Shown piece by piece: positions 12,820 through 24,412 of a DNA stretch of 64,000 nucleotides (positions are counted from its first letter, which is position 1; each line of letters begins with the position of its first letter). Source of the DNA: Rosellinia necatrix (taxonomy: Eukaryota; Ascomycota; Sordariomycetes; Xylariales; Xylariaceae); the NCBI GenBank assembly GCA_021209875.1, contig JAGYVD010000007.1:4030001-4094000 (forward strand), in the 5' to 3' direction. The notes beneath the pieces are model-generated. The model saw only the letters and a list, made by a program, of their open reading frames with translations, had not been told where the DNA came from and made no database searches. The position numbers and the translations under genes are program-made.

Positions 12820-14031
12820 GAAAGTAGTAGCCATACTAAGAAATTGTTAAAAAGAGTTAGTTGCTCCAGCGCGGTGCGAATACTCACCACATATAAGATA
12901 ATGCCGTAAAAGAATAAAGTAAGTGCGCCTATACAAATCGAGCGCTTACAAAGAACCCGTAAGGGGATCAACACCATTTCCCCTTGCCTCCAGTCCCAAA
13001 AACAGAAGATCAGAAGTACGCCGAAACTAACGAAGAGGCCGATGACCTTGGCATCATTCCAAGCATACTGCTGCCCACCCCAGGTAACAACAAGCAGAAG
13101 ACTAGTGATCAGGCCGAGGAACAAGGCCGTCCCTACAGCATCAAGGCGTCTGAGACTCTGAGTTTCTGACCCAAAGGCAATTCCCTACTCGCCTTGTTCG
13201 AACCCTTTGCTATGGGCACGAAGAAGAAGACGACCAAAATAGCAAGGGGGGCAGAAGGCACATTTCTAGATTTGGGTTAATCATGCATGATGAACAGGTT
13301 CGAAAGATAGGGTCTCTCACATCCAAAAACACCAGCTTAAACATCGACTTAGTATTAAGGCGTGGCACAACGTATTGTTCCTTCTGGAATGTTGGAATAA
13401 AGGGAGAAAGGGGCAAGAAACGTACCCCAGGACGCATACTCTGTTAGAGCGCCGCCAATAATTGGCCCGATAAAAACACTGATGCGGACAGCGCTTATCA
13501 CAATGCCTTGGAACAGGGGAACCTTCTCAAGAGGAACAATGTAACTAATGATGGCGAGAGCGCCTGCAGGAGACCAGGCGCCCCAAACCCAAGTATCGCA
13601 CGTCCGAGAATCAAAACGCTGGAGCGCGGGGCTGCAGCGCATACGACGGATCTGACTGACAGGCGAATGATTAGTTGATGAACAAGGGCACAGGAACATA
13701 GGGGTGCGGATGCGAACTGAATACTTTCGAAAATAAAAAGCGAAACGAGGTAAACAATCTTTGCGTTGGATAATCGATACATGTTCCCGAAAAATGGCTG
13801 AAAAGCCGCGACGGTTGGCAGGTATGATGCACCATACCAGGCAACGTCGGGCAGCGACTGGAAACCCGTCGTGATACTAGGGGCGGCTGTCCCGATGATA
13901 TTGGCGTCTAGGCCGTACAATAGAACACCCAGACAAACAGCTACAATAACAAGAGCGAGGTGCCATGAGTGAAGGTAGCTATCCGTCAGGCTCTCTCCTG
14001 AGCTCGACGTCTTCTGTTCGTTTTCCGACAT
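12820..14031 (-). pseudogene. MFS drug-type transporter, 5' half (interrupted, frameshifted)
   Basis: The start codon is at 14031-14029 (MSENEQKTSSSGESLTDSYL), a hydrophilic N-terminus before TM1. LLYGLDANIIGTAAPSI matches MFS motif D2, DVAWYGASYLPTVAAFQP follows, and VLILGRAILGFGAPGLLQ lies in TM4. After a probable intron (CTAATC branch, CCTGTCAG acceptor) there are two frame breaks. Near 13566 one base seems missing between LLQ and GALAII. Near 13140 the frame shifts between RVSDA and LDAVGTALFLG. The last exon reads WGGQQYAWNDAKVIGLF and ends ILYV. Then comes an intron GTGAGT...ACTAAC...CTTAG, and a short exon (YGYYF) runs into the retroelement at 12819. Removing the element plus five bases restores the frame to FFQSVQGV. 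The gene is inactive three times over. Confidence 0.82.
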
Positions 14032-14839
14032 GCTACCCAAAAGGGGGGCAGATACAAGTGAAGACACCATACAAGGCCAAAACGAGGAGTGCAAAAGGAA
14101 TAGATGGCAAAGGAGAAGATGATATTTCGAACTTGCTCATAGTGACGAACCATTACAGAAAGCAGGGACGCGAGCCGCACGGAATCCAGGGCGCCATATC
14201 CGAGTAGGTCTCAGTGTGGACTAATGCACGTGTGCCATGATGCGTCTTGTTGTCGATCGGCCGTTCCACACACCCTCTTGTGGCAGGCTAGTCGATAGAG
14301 CCCTACTTCAATGTAGTTTTACGGAGTTTTCATCAAGCCACCTACTTGTAAGGAAGAAGTAGTGTGTGTGCTAGAAATAGTTGCGCGGGGCCGCGAGCAC
14401 ACATCCGTCGTCAATACAATCCTACCAAGCTGCGCCGTAGCTACTTGATGTACATACATATGACTTGAAGGCCAACAAAACTGTTGGCTAATCCAACCAA
14501 CATGGTGAAAGGTCGCCATATATTATCGCGGATCGCCCTGGCCATGTCATAACCGTGAGATGATCTTCCCCCGATTCTTAAACCTCTTTGTCTTATTATT
14601 ATAGTCTATGTACATTTCGCTCCTATTTCTCAAGGATTGCGTTTCATTCCTGATATATCATTCTAAGCGCTATGCTGCCGTCACAGCATACAGCATTTGT
14701 CCGCAGCGTCGGGAGTAATGCCCCGCAGGGGGAACTTCCTTCACCACCCGGCATCCCTTATGATCTTTTCATTGTATAGACACCCAATATGCTGCCATGC
14801 TCTCCTCGTTCACCATTCTAACTTGTGTCAACCTAGGGC
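14032..14839. other. Intergenic between divergent broken genes
   Basis: This stretch separates the minus-strand MFS start and the plus-strand rhodopsin-like relic, so it probably once held both promoters. No gene is recognised in it. Confidence 0.5.
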
Positions 14840-15925
14840 TTTAGTTGGGGAGGGGTCGCCGTTGCTACTCTCTTTCTTATGGGCCGGCTGTATGCACGCT
14901 TCCGCAGGGCCGGCCGGATATATCTAGACAACTATTGTATATCGTTCGCTTATATTCAGGTTTTGGCTTCAGCGGCGCTTTGGCAATACGCGGCTAGAGA
15001 TATGTACACCGTCCTGTACGTCAACGCTGGCATTGCGCCCATTGAAGCCGACCTTGTCGAGTGATTGTACCGTTGGCTTCAAGTTTCCTTCGTAATCGAA
15101 CTCCACTTCTACGTAAGCCTGTTTATGTTCAGGCTTTCGATGCTTTTGTTCTTCCAGAGGCTGGGCACCTCTGTCGATAACTTCAACTATCTGTGGTGGC
15201 CCATCTTCTTCTTGTCTCTGGCCACGTTCTTCATAAGCATCGGCGACGTGGAGTACCAGTGCCTATTCAGTGATCTGAACACAATTACGGTCTACTGTAA
15301 CTCGCGCCAGGCGACTCAATTCTTCTGAGTTACCCTTGATGCGAACGCCGCTTTCGATGTTTTGACTGATTTCTTAAGTGAGCAGTAGCGATGCTTCTTT
15401 GGCAAAGCCTCCACGTTTGAACCTGCGCTGACGGCGGTGGCCGGCTAGTTATACTTATCCCTATTACATTGCTATGGAGCGTACGAATCCAATGGAAGAA
15501 GAAGGTCGCCACCATGTGCATTTTCTCGCTGTCTTTGGTCACCATAGCTATAGCTATAGCTCGAATGGCCGACATTGGGGCCACAGAGAAGGCTAACGAC
15601 TTGCCCGATAGCACATATCTTTGGTTCTGGTCCGCCCTTCAGACGTCTCTATATATGACTCCATCACCATGACCTCACCGTCACCTCACCGCGATTCTCA
15701 CCGCAACATCGCTGGGTGATGTGATGACCACTTATTTCCCACAAAACAGGTGTAGTCGTGGCATGCTCCTTGGCCTTCCGTCAGTTCTTCACAACATCGG
15801 CTGGGCCCAAGAAGCCGGTGTGGTCACCGACTGCGTCGTCCTACGAACGCTTGAGACTCGGCTCCAAGCGCTGCTCACTTATCCAAGAATCAGATTTCAT
15901 AGTACAGCATATACTGCGTTCTGAC
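14840..15925 (+). pseudogene. Rhodopsin-domain (SAT4-like) integral membrane protein, pseudogene
   Basis: Fragments in several frames follow the order of the fungal seven-TM rhodopsin-domain family. First comes LFLMGRLYARFRRAGRIYLD followed by NYCISFAYIQVLASAALWQ (about 14870-15000). Next is FYVSLFMFRLSMLLFFQRLG (15110-15170), then ATFFISIGDVEYQCLFSD (15220-15275). A late TM block FSLSLVTIAIAIARMADIGA is at 15520-15580, followed by WFWSALQTSLYM. The closing block SLAFRQFFTTSAGPKKPVW is at 15770-15825. In-frame stops occur at 15062-15064 and 15326-15328, and more stops interrupt about 15360-15450. Family members lie in membranes and are often found near secondary-metabolite genes; their biochemical role is mostly unknown. 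I am confident of the family and of its broken state, less so of exact exon limits. Confidence 0.72.
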
Positions 15926-16261
15926 TTGGGTGTGGGGAAGGAGGGAGCGAGATTGGCGACATGCAGCGATGGGAAGTGTATTGTTGGTGTGCGACGTTAG
16001 TTAACTCCAGACCTCAATTTATTCTGACAATTCTCACCTATGCAGACCCAATCCAAGCTTCTTTTTGACATACTCCTTATAATAAGTGTTTTCCTGGTCA
16101 GTACCAATACCTTAGGTATGTACCTACATAACTATTATTTGTAGTTGCTTACTAACAGACCAATACCGGCTTCAACACCACACTCAGATCTGTCCCCCTA
16201 GCGTGCTTGATTCTGTTCCTCCCTACTTAGACAGTAGTTCTCCGTAGCTCGTTCCTGTGCT

Positions 16262-16480
16262 TTGCCTCATCGCCACTGGGTTTCTCGTCGTCTCCCTTCC
16301 CACGTCGCCCCATCACTCCAGTTCGGTATAGCCGTCCTCTCTATCCTTCTCTGGGGCTGCTGGATGCTTCCACTTGCCATCGCGCTGCAGTCGGGCTACT
16401 CTCTGTTTGCGAACTACGTCCTGGCGCGTAGAATCGGTATCCGTTTCCATGTTATCCCCGTCAACCGACGGCTACCTTAA
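16262..16480 (+). pseudogene. Cytochrome P450 N-terminal fragment
   Basis: The translation has a hydrophobic stretch (LSILLWGCWMLPLAIALQ) followed by NYVLARRIGIRFHVIPV. That combination of a membrane anchor and an N-Y-x-L-A-R-x-I-G-x-x-x-x-V-I-P motif is typical of the start of a large group of fungal P450s. The open frame has no ATG at its start and ends at 16480. No catalytic domain follows. I read it as a remnant of a second P450 gene in the decayed cluster. Confidence 0.5.
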
Positions 16481-16482
16481 AA

Positions 16483-16548
16483 GAACTTCTCTCAATGTGC
16501 TACAGCATAAATTATTTCTAGAACTACCAGCAGTATAAACTATAACAC
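16483..16548 (+). repeat. Short dispersed repeat, copy B (RIP-type changes)
   Basis: Mutated counterpart of 27-92. In the core 16512-16548 the four G-to-A and one C-to-T differences are all of RIP type. It directly follows the P450 fragment. Confidence 0.55.
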
Positions 16549-17382
16549 CCGCGCTCCTGTCTTTTAGTTAACTGCCACGATGAACGTGAACTCCTCTCCT
16601 ACTCTAAGACTGCTTGCTGGTACAGTTCGGGTAAATCTAGTTATGATCGGAGAGCCTATTTAATTAAACATAAATCAGACACCATGAACCACGTTTTGAA
16701 ACCACCAGGCGTGGTCTTATGCACGTTTGCTTTAAGCCCAAACTTCTGGGGGAAGGAGGCAACAGTTGCTGTCAATTTATAAAGTCTAAAGGTAGCTGAG
16801 ACGTCGTGAGGCTGCTGGGCTACGAAGAATGTCGACGCAAAAAAAGGACGCGATCAAAGGCAACGTTTCGCTCTGGCCGGCATCATCCTTTTGAAAAGAG
16901 ATCTTATAGGGGTTACTATACGGTTTCCTGAAGGGAGTGATTGGAACTGCAGATGTGATCACGCCCTCTCTAACCGTGGACATAATCTCCTCCGAAGGAA
17001 AGAACTCTGAACAAACCAGTACGATGTTCTAATGCCTATTCATCCACCATCGGCCAAAATCCTCAAGCAAGCAGTGATCAATAGATGTGTCTGACTTATA
17101 GCATTTCTTTTTTTTTTCTCTTATTACACCGCCTAAAAGACGCTAAATCCATGATCCTGAACGAACGAACTACCTCCTTATAATGACATCATGGAGGCGC
17201 AGGTCTCGTCAACATGACGCATGAATTACTGAGCCTCAAGTGCGCGAACACCGACTAGATACATATGACGTGACCGCCTCGAGTTACGTAGGCTTTAGGG
17301 CCGCCCCGGGGGGAAGGGGGGGGGGTAAAATGCTTTCTCATACGGAGGCTTCACGAACGACGACAACACCGCCTGGCGTTTT
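16549..17382. other. Intergenic, nothing recognised
   Basis: No supported gene. A G-rich run is present near 17306-17326. A minus-strand open frame at 16983-16786 shows no family I recognise. Confidence 0.45.
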
Positions 17383-18390
17383 GTGAGTGATTCATCAATT
17401 CACCAAGAACGAGCCAACCCCGACGACGCAAGCGAGATGCCTCCGCTACCAGCGGCCGTCCTTCACGTTTCAAGCCGCTCGAGTGGGAGGGGCCTGGCGG
17501 CGGAGCGCATGTCGGCGGACGTCGCCGCGGCGAGCGGCGACAGCGTGCGCTGGTTCCAGCTGTACTGGCCGCGCAACGAGCACTTGGACTTCACGCTGTC
17601 GATGCTCCGGCGCGCCGAGAGCGCCGGGTTCTCGGCGTTGTTCGTCACGCTCGATGCCTACACGCTCGGGTGGCGCCCCGGCGACATGGATAACGGGTAA
17701 GACGATGGTCGGCGCTGCAATTCTTCTTCTCGGGGTTTATGTCAGAACTGATGCCCCCTCAAAGCTAATAACCCCTTCTTGCGCTCCGACCAGATTGGCG
17801 TCGCGATAGGCTTGACCGACCCCGTCTTCCGCTCTCGCTTCAAGGCCGAACACGGGAAAGAAGTTGAGGAGGATATGGGCGCAGCCGTGAAACTGTGGAC
17901 ACACACTGTCTTTCCGGGCTTCGGCCACTCGTTCGAAGACGTCCAAGTCCTCCAAGAGCATTGGAAAGGGCCCATCATCCTCAAGGGCATTCAGTCCGTA
18001 GAGGACGCCAAGAAGTGTGTGGAAGTTGGCGTGCAGGGGATCGTGGTAAGCAATCATGGCGGCAGACAGTCCGACGGCGGGAATAGTTCTCTCGGAGTCC
18101 TCCCGCATATTGTCGACGCGGTTGGGGATAAGATAGACGTTTTATTCGACTCCGGCATTTGCTGTGGCGCCGATATCGCCAAGGCGCTCGCCCTGGGTGC
18201 CAAAATGTGCCTCGTCGGGAGACCCTATATCCATGGCCTTGCGTTAGGTGGTGAAACGGGAGTCTCGCATGTACTAAAGTCACTGCTATGAGATTTGCAA
18301 CTGATATTGCATCTTGCCGGGATCCCGTCATCATCATCAGAGCATCTTAACCGATCCGTGCTCACGAAAGAGGAAGACTTATTCCGTTAA
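17383..18390 (+). pseudogene. FMN-dependent 2-hydroxy-acid oxidase (lactate 2-monooxygenase-like), pseudogene
   Basis: The 5' part (17500-17697) encodes DSVRWFQLYWPRNEHLDFTL and SALFVTLDAYTLGWRPGDMD, the TIM-barrel section that binds FMN. A GTAAGA donor at 17698 starts a presumed intron, but no clean acceptor precedes NPFLRSDQIGV. The 3' part encodes PIILKGIQSVEDAKKCVEVG with the conserved Lys. It then has GIVVSNHGGRQ with the catalytic His-Gly-Gly-Arg, and DVLFDSGICCGADIAKALALG with the usual Arg of DGGIRxG lost to Cys. GAKMCLVGRPYIHGLALGG follows. A TGA at 18289-18291 interrupts the frame just before DLQLILHLAGI, and homology runs on to a TAA at 18388-18390. The first third of the protein is missing. 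Intact members oxidise lactate or similar acids. This copy is inactive. Confidence 0.8.
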
Positions 18391-20915
18391 ATACCACCTG
18401 TTGCCACCAGGTTAATCTCGCTCCCTCAAGAAGCACAATCGTTTTTCTCAGAATTGTATGTATTTTTTTTATTCCCACGGCGCAGCAAGCTACCCACCCA
18501 ATGGCCACAATATCCCGCCAACCTTGGCCTCTATGCCCTTTTTAGGCCCGCCTCGTATTCAACCTCCTACCGTTACTGAATCTCATTGCCGGGCGGGGAG
18601 GCGTTTAGCCCCGGTTGGATCTGTGCAAGTGAATCGAGCGGTCTTGTCTCGGGTGACAAACAGTTGGCATGGTATTGTGAAAAGGGGTGGATTAACACGA
18701 CTTAGGATTTTGCTCGGGATGCTTTCTCACTTTATCAGACTATCTTGATACAAGATCTCTTAATCGGTAGCGCAACCTCTTCAGTCGCAAGTTGAGATGT
18801 AAAAGCCTTATACTTGTTGTGATAAGGTTATAGGAATTAGCCATATTGTGAAATAGTTAATCTCACTAGTTAGAATACAATATGGAAAAAAAAAAAAAGG
18901 TCCAAAAAAGGGAGCGAGCACCGAATTATGATCATGGGGCTCATCACCCGCTGGCCTTGATCCCATAGCATATACTTGGTGTCTCACAAGCGCGTACCTC
19001 TAGAATTTAGCTACGCTGAACCTCGTGGAGAATCCGCCGGACTCGCCGACTCTCGGCCTCGGCCCCCTTGTCGTCAGCGTACACCTCCCACGACACCACG
19101 GCTGACTAGCCCCCAGAGACGCGATCCCGAATATAGGGCCATAGTTCCCCCTTCCGGAAGGCCGTGCCTGTGCTGGCCCGGAGGGGCTCCAATTGACCTA
19201 GTCGGTAACCCCCCAGATTCTGGCAGAATCAAGATGATGACTCCCGCCGAACGCGACACCGATAAGCTGGCCCACTTCCCGGGATTCGCCGAGGCCGCCG
19301 GAATTCCCGTGCTGAAGGCGTTGAAGCAGGGTTCGAAACCCCGATCGATACCTGCCCAAATTTGCCAATACAGACATATCGAAGCTCTCTATACGGCGCG
19401 CGTGCTGAGCTCCGCTCGCGTTTTCTCATGAAGGGGGCAAGGCGGCGGATATGTTGCCGTACAGCTAGAGCCCGAGCTCGCAGAGCTCTCAGATGTTAGT
19501 TGGACAACTTATAGTTTATCTTACGTCGGTTAACAGCATAGTGTAGGCTCCTAAAAGGGGTCCTATCCTGAGCGATAATATCCTGAGCCACACCTACGAT
19601 TCGTAGCAGTTACATTAATACGTAAGGGTATCGATTCCAAACTCAGTTCTTCCTCACCGATATCAGCCAACCCAAATTCTTCCAGGTACCAAAACATCTA
19701 TCCCTTCGCTTCCCCGATGGTCCGCGTCCCAGGTGAACAGAGACCGGGACATGAAGGTGGTGATACCATATCGCAGAATTCCTAAATGCGTAAAGTGCAC
19801 TGCAACCATGCCGCGTGTGCAGCTGCGACCATCATAGATTATGTGAGGTCGTGTCTAACAAGCGGTCCATCACAAAACCATGATGGGCAATGGTGTGCAC
19901 TGTGTTTGCCTATCAATATGGATAACGGGAACTCTTAAATATGGCGTAAGCCTTATTGGCAGTCTCGTTGGTAGGTGGGCTTTCAGTGTCATATTTACCG
20001 CCAGTCGGCGAACTAACCCATACCCTGCCTCGCCAGCAACGTGGACAAGATGGCCAGGACGCGACACGTACCTAGTGGTCACGACACCCTAACTCTTGAA
20101 ACAATCAAGAACTCTGTGGCTCCCCTGTCGCAACGAGTGGCTGTCGGTGGTCGGCATTTTTCTGCGATCTCGGCTGCGATGAGGGGATGAGGGTGCCCGA
20201 GATATAAGTGCGTTGGAAGGAAGAGAGACTCTACCCCCTACCCCTCCCTTTCGCTGACGCGCTGGGCGGGGTTCGTCTGGTGTGTTAGGCCTACCGCCTA
20301 GCTATATTGTTATATTTATCAGTCCTTTCCTAATGGAACTGGGATACCCAAAGTGGAAGACCAGGGTGTTACCGTTGAAGCAGGCTGGATGGCTGATCCT
20401 ACAACCCCAGCCCAGCGGCTTTGGTTGTTCGGTGCTGTTCGGTGCGTTCACCACACCACTTCGAACTTACTTGTGATTGTGTAAGAAGAGTCCCATTGGG
20501 CAAGGTTCGAGTGAAACTCCTCGATACCGCTAACTGTCAGCTGTACGCAATGACATGTGGATTATTCCCCTTGCACATAATGTGATGCATAGATGAGGCA
20601 TACACAAGGCGCACATTTGCTTATTTGTGTATTTGCTTACCTTGGAACACTCGGCAGGAAGGTTGGCGCCTCGGTAATGCAATGCCACAGTCCCGTCTCA
20701 TGTGTGTACATGTCCGTCCAAGTGAGGCTCCCACCATTCGCTAGGATGCAGCTAAGCTTTTGCGCAAGATCGCATAAAGGGCTACCGTTTTGGACCGCAT
20801 CCCCAAATTGAGGGACTGTCCCGGTCCCGGGCAAATTCCTAGGAAGACCAAATTCGCATTCACATTTTCATTCCTTTGCGCGATTTAGTTGTTCAGCAAC
20901 CATTTGAAGCCTGTG
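18391..20915. other. Long intergenic stretch with no recognised gene
   Basis: It includes a GC-rich patch at about 19020-19430 with an open frame lacking an ATG, and other short frames that match nothing I know. A poly-A run lies near 18886-18898. A T-loop-like GGTTCGAAACC near 19330 has no tRNA body around it. It may contain further gene relics too eroded to name. Confidence 0.45.
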
Positions 20916-22366
20916 ATGGCTTTCTACGACGATGCTATAGTTCTTGAAGAGATCCAAAATTTACCGGATCTAGAGATATTTGTTGACTCCGAAATTCAAC
21001 CTGACAATTTTAATGATAGCCTGTTGGGCAAAACCCGCGGCTCGAGCGCCCCGGAGCAGACCAACGGATCCCAGACTCCGGGTGTAGGGAGGGGGTTCAA
21101 GCGCCACCTGCACGCGGGATTGGGAGGAGATTTGAGCAAGAACAAAGACTTCGAGGACCACCACAAGAGGCATGCCACCACTGGTGGCGTCTCATGCGCC
21201 CAGGAAGCCTTGCATTTTCTAGCAGTCTCAGCACCTAGAAATACGGGGAGTCAAACGCCAGGAAGGTCATCCATCGTAGAGGAGATTTCATCTTCACTTA
21301 TTTCAGGGCCGTCCTTTGGTCACCCTTTAAAGAAGAGATGTGTCGAGTTTATACAACAGAGACGTATAGATGAAGAGAGTTCGGATTCCGAGGCTGACGC
21401 GCCCCAAGACCCCAACGCTGTGGCCAAGCAGGGACCGCCTAGCAAGCGGTATTTCGCTTGCCCCTTCTTCAAAAGGTCCCCAGAGACATACATGTCATAC
21501 AGAGGATGCCATGGTCCCGGCTGGGTTTCCATTCACAGGCTAAAGTAAGTCTGCCTTGCTCGACTGTTCTTCTTACTACCCCCTCAAAGAGGTATCTGCA
21601 TCGTTTCTTATACGCCGTACGTTAGTCTGACCAAGCTGAATAGGGGCCATCTATACAGGAAACATAGATTTCCGCAGTTCAGGTGCAACCGGTGTGGGCA
21701 GGACTTGGAAGATGCCCCAGGGCTCGTAGATCACCAGAGATCAGACCCGCCTTGTACATTACAGCCGGCAGGATCAGAAGAGGGCATTGACGCAAATCAA
21801 GAGTCGCAGCTCAAGAGTAGGAAACGGAAGCAAACCGGTAAGGTCGGCCATGAAAAGTGGTCAGACATTTATCGCATCTTGTTCCTGAACGTTGAACCAT
21901 CGCTCATTCCGTCTCCCTGTAAGCTCGGGAGCCCCCAAAGGTGCAGGATGCTGGCACGGTTCGCTGACCTCAATCAGACTATGACTATGCCCCCGATGAT
22001 GAATTGAATGAGGCACAGGGCCAATCCGTTTCTAGATGTTGCAACCGGACTTTGAACACATACGCGAGATATCTCGAGACGGAGCTCCCGCCACACATCG
22101 AAGGGGTGCTTGAACGAGATGTCGGGTTGGACTTGCACACGCCTGATCGAGTTTTCAGGGATCGTATATCCAACGCCGTTCGATCTTCGCAACTGGATAT
22201 GCTTCGGCGTTTTCTCAACAACCCAGCATTGCACGAAACGCTACGCGGCGAGGATGCTCGTATGCCAACATGGCGCACGGAGCCTGCAACACACTCCCAA
22301 CTTTCGGGGCAGGAGAACTTGCCTCCCAGCGTCCCTGGGAAGGGCGATTTCGAGGATGCGGTGTGA
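20916..22366 (+). CDS. C2H2-like zinc-finger domain protein (fungal, uncharacterised), 430 aa
   Basis: Three exons join in frame: 20916-21544, 21644-21918 and 21978-22366. Intron 1 is GTAAGT...CTGAC...ATAG; intron 2 is GTAAGC...GCTGAC...CAATCAG. ATG 20916 (MAFYDDAIVLEE) is the first in frame. Residues 1-175 are polar and probably disordered. Residues about 177-255 hold the Cys/His module: RYFACPFFKRSP, CHGPGW, then HLYRKH and RCNRC, ending in DHQR and PPC. After it comes an acidic/basic DANQESQLKSRKRK motif and WSDIYRILF, seen in many ascomycete proteins of this unnamed family. PSPYYDYAP crosses intron 2 and confirms the splice. The C-terminal 125 residues are helical and charged. A nuclear regulatory role is plausible but not shown. 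The gene appears intact, unlike its left-hand neighbours. Confidence 0.85.
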
Positions 22367-23032
22367 CGGCGCTAACATGAAGGAGCTGGCGCCTTCTGTA
22401 GGCAATCTGTGCCCATAAACAACGAGAATGCTGAAGAACATTATTTATATGCGCACCTGGGTACCTGGGTAGGTAGCGCCTACGGCGGGTAGCCCTGGGT
22501 ACGACAAAATCCCTACATGATTCTTCTGAGCACAAGCGATTATTATGCTGGGAAGCAGAATAAAAACACCTCCATCTCATCGCACAGCTCTGAGTGTATT
22601 GGACACATCCAAAATAGGTACCTAGTATAGAGGCATAGATGTGGATAGAAGAAGTCATGTTACGGCCGTTGAAGGTGTTTGTCGCCTAGTGGATCTGGTT
22701 AATTGTCCAGGGTTGTTGTTTACCCGTGTTAGCAGTAGCCGTTGCCGGCACGCAGCCGATGTAATATGCCGTGCCTCGTCTGTGGTAACTACCTCAGGTA
22801 GGTAGGTAGTGCAACTAGTGTAATGTAGATCAACCAAAGGTACCTTACCTATAAGTACATAGCTACCTGGCTAGGTATAGTTATTCCGACAATGACTTGA
22901 ATATGTATTGCATCGAGGTGGCTACTGACCCACAAGCAAACCCGGTAGTGCGCTACGCTACACTACACTGCAGACAGCTTCGACCCTGATGGTTCTTTGT
23001 TGGGGGCATGCTGGGGTACCCCGATTAGCGAC

Positions 23033-23095
23033 GACAACCGCCGGTGTCAACCGCCGGAGACAACCGCCGCAGACAACCACCCCCAGACAAAACCG
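23033..23095. repeat. Degenerate tandem repeat (about 13-bp units)
   Basis: Four to five units related to GACAACCGCCGG follow each other with point differences. No function is evident. Confidence 0.6.
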
Positions 23096-24400
23096 GTTAC
23101 ACACAAACATGCCTATAGAGGGTGCCTAAGCATCTTCAATTAGGGCTGCTCCTGTCGGTATCTGGCGGCCTGTTGATTATCATGTACTGTAACTATTGCA
23201 TATACGTTTCTGGCGGCCAGACCCGATCTTGGCGTCGATAGTGAAAGGTCTGGCGCTGTCTGCATCTATGGTGTCGATGCTGTCAAAGTAGGTAGTGTAT
23301 GTACAAGGTAATATCGGTCAGATATCAGTGTGGGATAGTTGCTGTAGGTTCAACACCTAATCCATGTCAAAGTTTTGGTTAGAGTTCTGCTCCTAGTTTG
23401 GTTGTACCTACACTAGCTTGCCTGTTCTGATTTCTCGGCCGTAATAATAGGGAGTTCATATGTACGAGAATAGGCAGTTAGAAGGTGTCAGGTCAGGATA
23501 CGTACGGTATGTATGCATCCGTGAAAGGGTGTGGGATGCCTTCACCGGCTTAGGTAACGTGCATGTAGAATGCATTCGCCAGCTGCTTGACTGCCCATCA
23601 AGAGATACGGCTGTTTACATGATGAGAGAGCAATTTCCCCCGACCTCCAGTCAACTGCCTTAAATACTTCTAGGTAGGTAGGTAGGTAGGTTAAGTAGGT
23701 ACCACAAGAGTCTGCCTACGTCGTAGCGTAGGCAGAGTCATTCTCAGAGGTAATGAGGGTAATCGTCGCTAAAGAGTCACGCTAGACATCGTATTGGCCC
23801 GTTGGTCAGAATCACCACCAGAGCTTACGTGTGCAACTAGGAACCACAAAGGTTGGGGAAGAAGACTGGACTAGGTAGGCTAGACAGGCAGGCTGGGCAG
23901 GTAATTAGGGACCGTGGATACCATGTTCGGACTGGGTTGTTCCAGGTCTTCCCATTCTGCTCCAGTGCTCGTATGATGAGATCAAGATCAGCCCACAAAT
24001 GGTCTTGTCAGCTGCTGCGTAATGGTGTTTAGATGGCCTCTGAGTGGTGGGACGGCCCCTGCTAGCGACAATTCAAGCAAGTCGCAGTGGATAACAGCCG
24101 CCGGTACACACCACAACGACCCCTTGATCTTCCCTGGATGTACATCCAACCAGTACCTTAGTGGTAGGACAAGGAGTGAATAAGGCAGGTACCTGAAAGT
24201 TAAGCCTTGAGGTGTGCCATTCTATGGTTGTCTGTCTATCTGCCTGCCCGTCCACCAGCCTTAAGACAGGTACCGCAGATGTACTTCACTGCTTGAATAT
24301 ACTCTGACCAAGCATGGGCAGGCTAAGGTAGTGTAGCCCAGAGAGGTAGCCCAGAAAGGTAGCCCAGGTTGTGACAGGAAATCCGGGTTGTGCTGCTCAT

Positions 24401-24412
24401 TATAAATATATA
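24401..24412 (+). promoter_or_regulatory. TATA box of the Ser-rich small gene
   Basis: TATAAATATATA lies 211 bp before the ATG at 24623 in otherwise mixed-composition DNA, a usual distance when a leader of 150-180 nt is allowed. Confidence 0.5.

Noticed and set aside
19325..19345. tRNA-like T-loop GGTTCGAAACC
   Set aside because: No acceptor stem, D-arm or anticodon arm can be formed around it.
18976..19431. 151-aa Pro/Arg-rich open frame
   Set aside because: Begins with TTG rather than ATG, no promoter or family resemblance, GC-rich patch gives long frames by chance.
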